DNA of 64,000 bases, taken from the NCBI RefSeq assembly GCF_900099825.1, contig NZ_LT629693.1:3235001-3299000 (forward strand), given 5' to 3'. Origin of the DNA: Bradyrhizobium ottawaense. Lineage in GTDB: Bacteria > Pseudomonadota > Alphaproteobacteria > Rhizobiales > Xanthobacteraceae. The position numbers were made by a program, and so were the translations under genes. Shown piece by piece: positions 26,065 to 34,513 of the stretch. The notes beneath the pieces are model-generated. The model ran no database searches. It saw only the letters and a program-made list of their open reading frames with translations, and was not told where the DNA came from. Numbering within the stretch: the first letter of the stretch is position 1; the number at the start of each line of letters is the position of its first letter.

Positions 26065-27627
26065 TTATTTTGCCCCATCCCGCAACTTGAACCGCTGAAT
26101 CTTACCCGTCGCCGTCTTCGGCAGGCTTTCCACCACATCGATCCAGCGCGGATATTTCCACGGCCCGATCTTCTGCTTGACGTGCTCCTTCAGCGCCTCA
26201 TGCAACCCGTCGACCTTGGTATCGGCGCGCAGCACCACGAAGGCTTTCGGCTTCAGCAAGCCTTCCGGATCGGCCTCGGGCACCACCGCGGCTTCCAGCA
26301 CCGCGGGATGGGTGATCAGCGCGCTCTCGACTTCGAACGGCGACACCCAGATGCCGGAGACCTTGAACATGTCGTCGCTGCGGCCGCAGAAGGTGTAACG
26401 GCCGTCGGCGTCGCGGATGTATTTGTCGCCGGTGCGGGTCCAGTGGCCCTCGAACGTCTGCCGGCTCTTGCTGCGCTGGTTCCAGTAGCCCTCGCCGGCC
26501 GAGGGCGCATCGACCAGCAACTCGCCGACCTCACCATCGGCGACGTCGGCGCCGGCCTCGTTGACCAGCCGCACTTTGTAGCCAGGCACCGGACGCCCCG
26601 AGGAGCCGTATTTGATATCGCCCGGCGCGTTGGAGAGAAAGATGTGCAAGAGCTCGGTCGATCCGACGCCATCGAGAATGTCGACACCGAACCGCGCCTT
26701 CCAGGCATTGCCGACCGATTCCGGCAGCGCTTCGCCGGCCGACGTGCAGACCCGCAAGCGGTTGCCGGCACCGGTGCTTTTCAGCGTGTCGTCGTTGAGC
26801 ATCGCGGCAAACAACGTCGGCACGCCGAAGAAGATGCTCGGATGATACTTGTTCATCAGCGCGAACATCGTTCCCGGCGTCGCCCGCTCGGAATTCAGCA
26901 CCGTGGTGGCGCCGACCGACATCGGAAACGTCAGCGCGTTGCCGAGGCCGTAGGCAAAGAACAGCTTTGCCGCCGATAGCCCGACGTCGTCCTCGCGAAT
27001 GCCGAGCACCTGCTTTGCGTAGGTCTCGGCGGTGGCGGCGAGATTGGAATGCAGATGCCGCACGCCCTTGGGCATGCCGGTCGAACCCGACGAATACAGC
27101 CAGAACGCGGGCTCATCGGGATGCGTCGCCGCGGTCGTGAAGGAAGTGCTTTCGTTGGCGAGTTCGTCGGAGAGCTTCTTGTGGCCGTGGGCATCCTTGC
27201 CGGAAACGATGACATGTTCGAGGTCCGGCATCCGCCCGACCATGTCCTTGACCACGGGCAGCAGCGCCTCGGAAACGAACAGGACGCGAGCGCGGCAATC
27301 CGCCAGCACGTAGGCATATTGCTCCGACGTCAACAGCGTGTTGAGCGGCACCGGCACGATGCCGGCGCGGATCGCGCCGAGGAACACGCAGGGGAAATCC
27401 ACGGTGTCGAGCATGATCATCGCGACGCGTTCTTCGCGGCGGACGCCGAGCCGGCGCAGCATGTTGGCGACCCGGCAGGACTGCTTTTGCAAGTCGCCGT
27501 AGGTGAGTTCGGCGACGGTGTCGGTGAAAGCGAGCTTGGCGCCGCGGCCTTCCTCGACATTGCGGTCGAGCAGCCACGTCACCGCATTGTAGGAACCGGC
27601 ACTGTCGGAACCGGAGTTGCCACTCAC
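26065..27627 (-). CDS. bclA: Benzoate-CoA ligase
   Basis: 520 residues, family-typical. Acyl-adenylate-forming enzyme that converts benzoate, ATP and CoA to benzoyl-CoA, the first step of the box pathway in the cytosol. The P-loop motif is YSSGSTGMPKGVRHLHSN, further core motifs are SAGEALPES, DGVGSTELLHIFLSN (benzoate-type A5), GHWTRTGDKYIRDADGRYTF with the hinge region, and C-terminal catalytic Lys in PKTATGKIQRFKLR. Divergent from boxR across 123 bases that contain partial BoxR-like sites. Confidence 0.95.
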   Translation of the reverse strand: MSGNSGSDSAGSYNAVTWLLDRNVEEGRGAKLAFTDTVAELTYGDLQKQSCRVANMLRRLGVRREERVAMIMLDTVDFPCVFLGAIRAGIVPVPLNTLLTSEQYAYVLADCRARVLFVSEALLPVVKDMVGRMPDLEHVIVSGKDAHGHKKLSDELANESTSFTTAATHPDEPAFWLYSSGSTGMPKGVRHLHSNLAATAETYAKQVLGIREDDVGLSAAKLFFAYGLGNALTFPMSVGATTVLNSERATPGTMFALMNKYHPSIFFGVPTLFAAMLNDDTLKSTGAGNRLRVCTSAGEALPESVGNAWKARFGVDILDGVGSTELLHIFLSNAPGDIKYGSSGRPVPGYKVRLVNEAGADVADGEVGELLVDAPSAGEGYWNQRSKSRQTFEGHWTRTGDKYIRDADGRYTFCGRSDDMFKVSGIWVSPFEVESALITHPAVLEAAVVPEADPEGLLKPKAFVVLRADTKVDGLHEALKEHVKQKIGPWKYPRWIDVVESLPKTATGKIQRFKLRDGAK

Positions 27628-27674
27628 GACGCTCTCTCCCCAACTTTTAAGAATTATAATTCATATAAAGCCAC

Positions 27675-27735
27675 TGCACACGCTTGCTGTCAATCTTCAT
27701 CGGAACTATCCTTCCTCGCAGTGCATATCCTTGGA
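27675..27735. promoter_or_regulatory. Possible degenerate BoxR sites between bclA and boxR
   Basis: TGCA-CACGCT-TGCT (27675-27688) and TGCA-TATCCT-TGGA (27722-27735) each match seven and six of eight positions of TGCA-N6-TGCA. They lie in the divergent promoter region. Much weaker than the exact site at 24525. Confidence 0.35.
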
Positions 27736-27750
27736 TGTTCTTGGGCGGAA

Positions 27751-28659
27751 ATGACCGACACCAGCGATCCCGAAACCGGCTTTCTCGAAGCGCTCGGCCA
27801 GCGCGTTCGCACCATGCGCGCGCTGCGCGGCATGTCGCGAAAAGTGCTGGCAAAAGTGTCGGGGATTTCCGAGCGCTATATCGCGCAACTCGAAGGCGGC
27901 AAGGGCAACGTCTCGATCGTGCTGCTGCGCCGGGTCTCGAATGCGATGGGCGCGCATCTGGAAGATCTGATTCCCGCCGCAGAGCCGGCGCCGGACTGGG
28001 CTGTCATTCGCGATTTGCTGCGCAAGGCAACGCCGGCGCAGATCGCGCAGGCCAAGGATGCGCTCGCCGGCGGGAGCCATTCGACACAACGGCGCAGTGC
28101 GTTCTCCGGCATTGCGCTGATCGGCCTGCGCGGCGCCGGCAAGTCGACACTCGGCAAGATGCTGGCGAAGAAAATCGGCTGGAGCTTTGTCGAGCTCAAC
28201 AAGGAGATCGAGGCGCAGAACGGTTTGTCGGTCGCCGAGATCATCGCGCTCTACGGCCAGGAAGGCTTTCGCCGCATGGAGCAGGCCGCGCTGACGCAAT
28301 TGCTGGCGCGCAAGGAACTGATGGTGCTGGCCACCGGCGGCGGCATCGTCTCCGAGCCGCTAACGTTCGATCTGATCCTGTCGTCGTTCTACACGATATG
28401 GGTCAAGGCCGATCCCGAAGAACACATGGCGCGGGTGCGCCGCCAGGGCGACCTGCGCCCGATGGCCGACGACCGCTCCGCGATGGCCGAACTGCGCAAC
28501 ATTCTCGTCAGCCGCGAACCGCTTTACGCGCGCGCGTCCGCCGTGGTCGATACTGCGGGCCTGAGTGTCGATGCCGCGGCAGCACGCCTGAGCGACGCGG
28601 TAGCGCCTGTGCTGCGCAGCGACGCGCAGGTGTTCGGCCTGCGCAGCGCGGCTTCCTGA
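27751..28659 (+). CDS. boxR: BoxR-type regulator (XRE helix-turn-helix fused to shikimate-kinase-like domain)
   Basis: 302 residues from ATG 27751, although the frame is open far upstream. The N-terminal XRE domain (about 17-75: RTMRALRGMSRKVLAKVSGISERYIAQLEGGKGNVS) is joined by a linker to a shikimate-kinase-like domain with Walker A GLRGAGKS (125-132) and GGGIVSEP. This fusion is characteristic of BoxR/BzdR repressors, which release DNA on binding benzoyl-CoA. It is divergent from benzoate-CoA ligase and almost certainly controls this box cluster. Confidence 0.94.
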   Translation: MTDTSDPETGFLEALGQRVRTMRALRGMSRKVLAKVSGISERYIAQLEGGKGNVSIVLLRRVSNAMGAHLEDLIPAAEPAPDWAVIRDLLRKATPAQIAQAKDALAGGSHSTQRRSAFSGIALIGLRGAGKSTLGKMLAKKIGWSFVELNKEIEAQNGLSVAEIIALYGQEGFRRMEQAALTQLLARKELMVLATGGGIVSEPLTFDLILSSFYTIWVKADPEEHMARVRRQGDLRPMADDRSAMAELRNILVSREPLYARASAVVDTAGLSVDAAAARLSDAVAPVLRSDAQVFGLRSAAS

Positions 28660-29079
28660 TCAGATATCCGCGATCCGGCAGACTTCTTCGTGGAAGATCA
28701 GATAGCGCTTCGGCGCGATCAAATGCGGCGTGTTCTCGCGCCACCACATGGCGGCCTCGGGGCTCCTCGCGCCGAGAATGCCGACCGCTGGAATGGCCTC
28801 CACCGCATAACCTGCGACGAGGTCAGCGCCGCCTCTGATGACGGTGAGCCATTGCCCGAGCCAAGACCGCGGCATCGACAGCACGCCAAGGCCGAGAAAC
28901 CGGCCTCGGCCGGAATAGCGCGCCACCGGCAGATCGAGGCCGACCCATTTCTGCCGCACCCATAGCGGCGCCTCGCCGGGCGGTGCTGCGATAATACGAA
29001 CGGTCCAGTCTGGCTTGTTCACGATGGCTTCCACGAAGGGTGCATCGTCTTCGTGCACGCCGCGCGGAAACGCGTTCAT
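28660..29079 (-). CDS. Conserved-looking protein of unknown function beside boxR
   Basis: 139 residues; its stop codon abuts the boxR stop on the other strand. Protein-like composition with segments APLWVRQKWVGLDLPVARYSGRG, SWLGQWLTVIRGGADLVAGYAVEA and C-terminal YLIFHEEVCRIADI. No domain recognised and no signal peptide. Sequence context suggests a role near benzoate or the neighbouring IclR/Rieske genes but nothing specific. Confidence 0.6.
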   Translation of the reverse strand: MNAFPRGVHEDDAPFVEAIVNKPDWTVRIIAAPPGEAPLWVRQKWVGLDLPVARYSGRGRFLGLGVLSMPRSWLGQWLTVIRGGADLVAGYAVEAIPAVGILGARSPEAAMWWRENTPHLIAPKRYLIFHEEVCRIADI

Positions 29080-29136
29080 GGCGAAACGGGAAAATTCTTT
29101 TCCGGCTGCTGCCCAAACCCGCGTCGCAGGCCGGTC

Positions 29137-29928
29137 TCACACCAGCAACGATTTGACCGAGGCCGCCGCCTCGCGAAGCGGCGGCAGAAAACGTTCGATC
29201 ATTTCGCTGGCCGAGACGCGGTCGACATGCGCGCCCATGTTGATGGCGGCGACGATCGTGCCGTCATAGCGGCGGACCGGCACCGAGATCGAGCGGAACC
29301 CCGGTTCGGCCTCGCGATCGACCAGGGAATAGTCTTGGGCGCGATCGCTCTTGATAGCCTGCAGCAGGCGTTTTTTGTCGGTCACGGTGAATGGCGTCAG
29401 CGGCGCGATATCCATCGCCTGCAGCGCCGCCGCAAGTTCATCGTCGGATAATCGCGACAGCAGCACACGGCCGACCGACGTGCAGAACGCCGGCAACCGG
29501 TAGCCGATATCGATGCCGGACGAAAACACCCGCGTCGGGCTGGCGCGCGCGATGAACACGACATCGTTGCCGTCAAGGATCGCCATCGAACTGATTTCCT
29601 GCGCATCGCTGGAAAGCCTGTCGAGCGCCGGCTGCAACACCGACACGACATGGTTGGAGGCGAGATAGGCCGACGCCAGCACCAGCACGCGCGGCGTCAG
29701 CCGAAACAGCTTGCCGTCGCTGGCGACGAAGCCGGCGCGTTCGAGCGTGAACAGAATCCGCCGCGCCGTGGCGCGCGGCAGGTCGGCCGCCTTGGCGAGG
29801 TCGCTCAGCGTCATCGGTTGTTGCCCGCCGCCGAACAGCTCGAGCACGCGCAGGCCACGGTCGAGGCTTTCGATGAAATCGGTCGCGCTGCGGTTGTCCG
29901 CCTCGCCCTCGCGCTTCAGCTTTGGCAT
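29137..29928 (-). CDS. IclR-family regulator (PcaR/PobR-like)
   Basis: 263 residues. Winged helix-turn-helix (about 18-80: FIESLDRGLRVLELFGGG, LSDLAKAADLPRATARRILFTL) and IclR effector domain with IDIGYRLPAFCTSVGRVLLS and DREAEPGFRSISVPVRRYDGTIVAAINMG. The N-terminal and effector segments resemble the PcaR/PobR group that respond to aromatic acids. Divergent from the Rieske oxygenase gene with a GTTC-N7-GAAC inverted repeat between, so probably its regulator. Confidence 0.93.
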   Translation of the reverse strand: MPKLKREGEADNRSATDFIESLDRGLRVLELFGGGQQPMTLSDLAKAADLPRATARRILFTLERAGFVASDGKLFRLTPRVLVLASAYLASNHVVSVLQPALDRLSSDAQEISSMAILDGNDVVFIARASPTRVFSSGIDIGYRLPAFCTSVGRVLLSRLSDDELAAALQAMDIAPLTPFTVTDKKRLLQAIKSDRAQDYSLVDREAEPGFRSISVPVRRYDGTIVAAINMGAHVDRVSASEMIERFLPPLREAAASVKSLLV

Positions 29929-29985
29929 GCTCTGCCTCCAAAATCCGCTTGCCTAAAACCGAGCCTACGTTAAAATCGCCCAAAA

Positions 29986-30000
29986 GTTCAATAGACGAAC
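29986..30000. promoter_or_regulatory. Candidate IclR operator
   Basis: GTTC-AATAGAC-GAAC, a 4-bp inverted repeat with 7-base spacer, in the middle of the 102-base divergent gap between the IclR gene and the Rieske oxygenase gene. Short symmetry, so only suggestive. Confidence 0.35.
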
Positions 30001-30030
30001 AAATCTAGCCTTTCGAAAGGTTCTCTCGCC

Positions 30031-31389
30031 ATGATGAGCCAGGAAGCGAACGACCAGATCACCCGCACCGGGCGACAAGACCCCTGCGGCAAGCTGATGC
30101 GGATGTACTGGCAGCCGGCGGCGCTGGTCGATGAATTGCAGGGGCCGCGCGCGGTGCGACCGGTCAAGCTGCTGGGCGAGAATCTCGTGCTGTTTCGCGA
30201 CGAGCAAGGCCGCTACGGCCTGATCGATCGCCACTGCGCGCATCGCGGCGCCGATCTGGCCTTCGGCCGCCTCGAGAATGGCGGACTGCGCTGCGCCTTC
30301 CACGGCTGGCTGTTCGACGTTTCCGGCCTGTGTCTCGAGACGCCGGCCGAGCCGAAAGACTCAAAACTGTGCCAGGGCATCAAGCAGCGCGCCTATCCCG
30401 TGGTCGAGAAGCGCGGCATCCTCTGGGCTTACCTCGGCGAAGGCGAACCGCCGGCGTTTCCGGAGATCGACTGCTTCGTCGCGCCCGACAGCCACACCTT
30501 CGCCTTCAAGGGCCACATCAACTGCAACTGGCTGCAGGCGCTGGAAGTCGGCATCGATCCGGCGCACGCCTCCTTCCTGCATCGCTTCTTCGAGGACGAG
30601 GACACCTCGACCGCCTACGGCAAGCAGTTCCGCGGCGCTTCCGCCGGCTCCGACATGCCGATGACGAAGATTTTGCGCGAATACGACAACCCGATCATCA
30701 ATGTCGAGCATACCGAATACGGCATGCGGCTGATCGCGCTGCGCGAGATCGACGAGGAGCGCACCCATGTGCGCGTCACCAACCAGCTTTTCCCGCACGC
30801 GTTCGTGATTCCGATGAGCACGGAAATGACGATCACGCAGTGGCATGTGCCCATCGATGACGAGAACTGCTACTGGTACGCGATCTTCACCAGCTATGCG
30901 GCGCCGGTCGACAAGAAGAAGATGCGCGACCAGCGCCTCGAACTCTATGAGCTGCCGGACTACACCTCGCGCAAGAACAAGGCCAACGATTACGGTTTCG
31001 ATCCGCACGAGCAGGCGACCGAGACCTATACCGGCATGGGCAACGACATCAACGTCCACGACCAGTGGGCGGTGGAATCGATGGGCGCGATCCAGGACCG
31101 CACCAACGAGCACTTGGGCACCTCGGACAAGGCGATCGTGCAGTACCGCCGCCTGTTGCGGCAGGAAATCGAAAAGGTCGTGGGCGGCGAAAAGCCGTTC
31201 ATGTTCCTTGATGAAGCGCATGCGCGCAGCATCCAGGGCCCTGCGACGATGGACGGCATCGGACCGACCCGCGGCTGGGAAATTTACTGGATGGAAGTCG
31301 ACGTCAAGCGCCGCCGCGGCGCGCCGTGGGCCGCGCCGGTGCCGAGCGAGATCGCCGGCAAGATCCGCCATCTGTCGGCGGCGGAGTGA
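30031..31389 (+). CDS. Rieske non-haem iron oxygenase, phthalate/vanillate-dioxygenase type
   Basis: 452 residues (the second ATG at 30034 is equally possible). Rieske [2Fe-2S] ligands are CAHRGADL (Cys-x-His) and CAFHGWLF (Cys-x2-His), spanning about residues 70-92. The mononuclear iron site is in LEVGIDPAHASFLHRFF, with two His, plus a C-terminal Asp. The long form and MRMYWQPAALVDEL start match the phthalate 4,5-dioxygenase/vanillate demethylase oxygenase group, which needs a separate FMN/[2Fe-2S] reductase; none is nearby. It is followed, after a palindromic repeat, by a glutamine-synthetase-like ligase. Confidence 0.92.
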   Translation: MMSQEANDQITRTGRQDPCGKLMRMYWQPAALVDELQGPRAVRPVKLLGENLVLFRDEQGRYGLIDRHCAHRGADLAFGRLENGGLRCAFHGWLFDVSGLCLETPAEPKDSKLCQGIKQRAYPVVEKRGILWAYLGEGEPPAFPEIDCFVAPDSHTFAFKGHINCNWLQALEVGIDPAHASFLHRFFEDEDTSTAYGKQFRGASAGSDMPMTKILREYDNPIINVEHTEYGMRLIALREIDEERTHVRVTNQLFPHAFVIPMSTEMTITQWHVPIDDENCYWYAIFTSYAAPVDKKKMRDQRLELYELPDYTSRKNKANDYGFDPHEQATETYTGMGNDINVHDQWAVESMGAIQDRTNEHLGTSDKAIVQYRRLLRQEIEKVVGGEKPFMFLDEAHARSIQGPATMDGIGPTRGWEIYWMEVDVKRRRGAPWAAPVPSEIAGKIRHLSAAE

Positions 31390-31400
31390 TGGTGTTTCCC

Positions 31401-31512
31401 CGTCATTGCCTGCAACAAACGCGAAGCGTCTGTGCAAGGGAGCGTAGCGACGAAGCAATCCATCTTGCTCCTGCAAGAAAGAATGGATTGCTTCGCTTCG
31501 CTCGCAATGACG
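31401..31512. repeat. Palindromic repeat (CGTCATTGC / GCAATGACG type)
   Basis: Begins CGTCATTGCCTGC and ends GCTCGCAATGACG, with inner AGCAATCCAT/ATGGATTGCT arms; same family as 981-1063. It fills the 127 bases between the Rieske gene and the ligase gene and places the ligase ATG only a few bases after its end. Confidence 0.85.
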
Positions 31513-31516
31513 ACCA

Positions 31517-32965
31517 ATGAGTGACGCGTTGAGTTTCGTTGAACGTCACGGCCTGTGGTCGAACGAACACAAAGAAGCGGCAAGCCGCCTGCGCCGGATC
31601 GTCGAGGAAAAGAAGATCGAGGTGATCCGGCTGTCGTTTCCGGACCAGCACGGCATTTTGCGCGGCAAGACCCTGGTCGCCAGCGAAGCGCTGGCTTCGC
31701 TGGAGAGCGGCTGCTCCATCACCACCACCATGCTGGCCAAGGACACCTCGCACCGCACGGTGTTCCCGGTGTTCACCTCAGGCGGCGGCTTTGGCATGAA
31801 GGAGATGGAAGGCGCCGCCGACGTCCTGATGGTCGCGGATCCCATCACGTTTCGCGTGCTGCCATGGGCGCCGGAATCCGGCTGGCTGTTGTGCGACCTT
31901 TATTTCAGCGACGGCCGCCCGGTGCCGTTCGCGACCCGGCAACTTTATCGTGGCGTGCTCGATCGGCTCGGAGCGCGCGGCTACGATTTCGTCGCCGGTC
32001 TCGAGGTCGAATTCCACATCTTCAAGCTGGAAGATGCGCGGATGTCGCCCGAAGACGCCGGCCAGCCCGGCACGCCGCCATCGGTGAGCCTGCTGTCGCA
32101 CGGCTATCAATATCTGACCGAGCAGCGCTACGACCAGATGGAGCCGGTGCTGGAAATCATCCGGCGCGACGTGCTGGCGCTCGGCCTGCCGTTGCGCTCG
32201 GTCGAGGTCGAGTTCGGCCCGAGCCAGTGCGAATTCACGTTTGCGCCGACCAAGGGACTGACACCCGCCGACAACATGGTGCTGTTTCGCTCAGCCGTGA
32301 AGCAGATCGCCCGCCGTCATGGCCATCACGCCACCTTCATGTGCCGGCCGAAATTGCCCAATCTATTCGCCTCCGGCTGGCATCTGCACCAATCGCTGGT
32401 GTCGCGCGCGAGCGGCGAGAACGCGTTCATGGCCAGCGACAAGGGCGAAGCCTTGAGTTCGTTCGGCCGCGCCTATCTCGCGGGGCTTTTGGCGCATGCC
32501 CGTGCGTCAACCGTGTTCACCACGCCGACCATCAACGGCTACAAGCGTTACCGCACCTATTCGCTGGCGCCGGATCGCGCGATCTGGGGCCGCGACAACC
32601 GCGGCGTCATGATCCGCGTGCTCGGCGGCCCCGGCGATGCCGCGACCCGGCTGGAAAACCGGATCGGCGAACCCGCCGCCAATCCCTATCTCTACATGGC
32701 CTCGCAAATTCTCTCCGGCCTCGACGGCGTCGACCGCCAACTCGACCCCGGCCCGTCGGCCGACACGCCGTATGAGACCAAGGCGGCGCTGTTGCCAAAG
32801 ACACTGCGCGAGGCGGTGTTCGCGCTTCAGGACGACCCGTTTTTCCGGCAGGCGCTGGGGCCTGAGTTCGTCGACTATTACGTCCACATCAAGAACGCCG
32901 AGATCGAGCGCTTCCAGGCCGAAGTCTCGGACTGGGAGCATCGCGAATATTTCGAGATGTTTTAG
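31517..32965 (+). CDS. Glutamine-synthetase-family amide ligase (GS-III/PuuA-like)
   Basis: 482 residues. GS fold: beta-Grasp N-terminus (VIRLSFPDQHGILRGKTL), metal-binding GLEVEFHIF and VEVEFGPSQCEFTF glutamates, SGWHLHQSL with the ATP-site His, and the Arg-rich NGYKR...WGRDNR. The ammonium-stabilising flap glutamate of true GS (in GYEAPV) is replaced: here the stretch reads TYSLAPDRAIWGRDNR. That replacement is usual in enzymes joining glutamate to amines (PuuA, gamma-glutamylanilide or isopropylamide synthases). Likely function: gamma-glutamylation of an amine; substrate unknown. Confidence 0.88.
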   Translation: MSDALSFVERHGLWSNEHKEAASRLRRIVEEKKIEVIRLSFPDQHGILRGKTLVASEALASLESGCSITTTMLAKDTSHRTVFPVFTSGGGFGMKEMEGAADVLMVADPITFRVLPWAPESGWLLCDLYFSDGRPVPFATRQLYRGVLDRLGARGYDFVAGLEVEFHIFKLEDARMSPEDAGQPGTPPSVSLLSHGYQYLTEQRYDQMEPVLEIIRRDVLALGLPLRSVEVEFGPSQCEFTFAPTKGLTPADNMVLFRSAVKQIARRHGHHATFMCRPKLPNLFASGWHLHQSLVSRASGENAFMASDKGEALSSFGRAYLAGLLAHARASTVFTTPTINGYKRYRTYSLAPDRAIWGRDNRGVMIRVLGGPGDAATRLENRIGEPAANPYLYMASQILSGLDGVDRQLDPGPSADTPYETKAALLPKTLREAVFALQDDPFFRQALGPEFVDYYVHIKNAEIERFQAEVSDWEHREYFEMF

Positions 32966-33064
32966 TCCTTCGGCTTCGGCCCGCATTCTTTGCGCGAACC
33001 GGCATCCACTTCACCGAACCACGATAACATCGCCTCATCCGAAGATGTGCCTGAGCCCTGGCGA

Positions 33065-34414
33065 TCACTGTGCTGGAACAAGTTGCACAAAGGACGGAGC
33101 GCTTTCGAATTGGGCAACCTGCTTGTAGGCGCTGATCGCACCCGTCCGCTTGCTTCCTTGCCCGCGCGCAACCATCGCCATTCTTTGCATCCTTGCTGCG
33201 GGCAACCTCGCGACCTTAACGTCCTGTTGAACGTCGGGATATGATGCACCGAGCTGATCCGCATATCCCCCGTAGTTGGGCTTGAACGCAACGAGCCTTC
33301 GTTGTCCGCCGGCGCTGGCGACCTCATCGCTATTATCCCTGACATTACAGCCAGCCGGGGCATCGGGCTCGCCGTAGGACACTTGCCTGCCCCTGTCATA
33401 GGTCAAATCAACGATCCTTGCAGCGAGAGGATTTATCATGTGCAGGTCCACGGCGCCGCCTCGCACCGCATCAACATTGACAGTTCGGACCACAGGATTG
33501 CAGGGCGACCCGGCAGGCGGATATTCCTCAACGAGGCGTCGAGGATACGAAAGAACCTCGCCATACTGGGCAATGCGATCGATCGTGAGGCCCTGAACAT
33601 TCGCGCGCAACACATTCTTGTCGATGAGGTGAGCACCTGTAACCGGCGACGGATCGAACGCGAACACCTTCCTGATCCGCTTGTTCGCAAGCGCGACGAA
33701 CTGTGCCAGGCCGGCGCCCAGAGAGTGCCCCGTCGAAACGATCTGCGGCGCATGCCGGGCTCTCTTGTAGCAGTCGAGATTTCTTATCTGGTTGACGATG
33801 GCATTAATGTTGCGCTGGAGCTGATGGTAGTAATCATCATAGGGCGTGGCATACCGGGCCGCGTTGGAGGTCCAGTCCCACCGGTTCCAGCCCACTGTGC
33901 CGCGAAACGCGATACTTATCTCCGTGCACTCTTCCCTGCCCGCATGGGGGAAGCGCTGGCGAGCCCAGACGTGATACACCGGACCGCTGCCAAACTCCCA
34001 TCCCCGTTTGCTGTAAGCATCCTTGCAAGCGTTATCCTTGACGTCGATGCATTTGAGTGGGGCACCGTCATTGCCGAATTGGTACTGCCATTCCCTGATG
34101 GCCTCCCGCGCCGGCATTGGATCGCCACCAAACACGCCCTGAACTGCATACTTGACGTCGTCGCCGTATCCCTCATTGTCGATCTTCATTGGAGAAGTAT
34201 CGTCAGGTTGCTTGTCAAATTGCTTGAATGACAGATATGCCGCGGCAGACTGGATTGCGTAAGGCGCGTAGTATCGCGAATAACTCGGCAGGTCAGACGC
34301 CAGGATGTTGAGTGCCGGATCTTCTTTGGATTGCGCCGTGGCCGGGCTCACATACGCGGTTGCCATCGACGCCACCATGAAACTCAGGACAGCCGCTCGG
34401 AAATTCGTGCGCAT
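33065..34414 (-). CDS. Secreted class 3 lipase-like protein
   Basis: 449 residues from the ATG at 34414. A Sec signal peptide (MRTNFRAAVLSFMVASMATA to about AQS) is followed by a Lipase_3-type alpha/beta hydrolase: the strand ISIAFRGTVGWNRWDWTSN, the serine nucleophile elbow STGHSLGAGLAQF, and FAFDPSPVTG. Several Cys (EECTEIS, LDCYKRA, CKDAYSKRG) could form periplasmic disulphides. The catalytic His is probably DLHMIN or later. Base composition and codon usage look less GC-biased than the flanks. A membrane-protein gene lies directly upstream on the same strand. Confidence 0.8.
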   Translation of the reverse strand: MRTNFRAAVLSFMVASMATAYVSPATAQSKEDPALNILASDLPSYSRYYAPYAIQSAAAYLSFKQFDKQPDDTSPMKIDNEGYGDDVKYAVQGVFGGDPMPAREAIREWQYQFGNDGAPLKCIDVKDNACKDAYSKRGWEFGSGPVYHVWARQRFPHAGREECTEISIAFRGTVGWNRWDWTSNAARYATPYDDYYHQLQRNINAIVNQIRNLDCYKRARHAPQIVSTGHSLGAGLAQFVALANKRIRKVFAFDPSPVTGAHLIDKNVLRANVQGLTIDRIAQYGEVLSYPRRLVEEYPPAGSPCNPVVRTVNVDAVRGGAVDLHMINPLAARIVDLTYDRGRQVSYGEPDAPAGCNVRDNSDEVASAGGQRRLVAFKPNYGGYADQLGASYPDVQQDVKVARLPAARMQRMAMVARGQGSKRTGAISAYKQVAQFESAPSFVQLVPAQ

Positions 34415-34513
34415 GTTCAAAATCCCAAATATCAATTTATACGTGTAGAACACCACAAATGCATGGCCTTGACAATATGTCCGTTGTGGCCGGATCGCCC
34501 CCTCGCCCCGCAC

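Noticed and set aside
27049..27750. Long N-terminal extension of boxR
   Set aside because: It overlaps benzoate-CoA ligase on the other strand and lacks family similarity; BoxR proteins start near the MTDTSDPE position.
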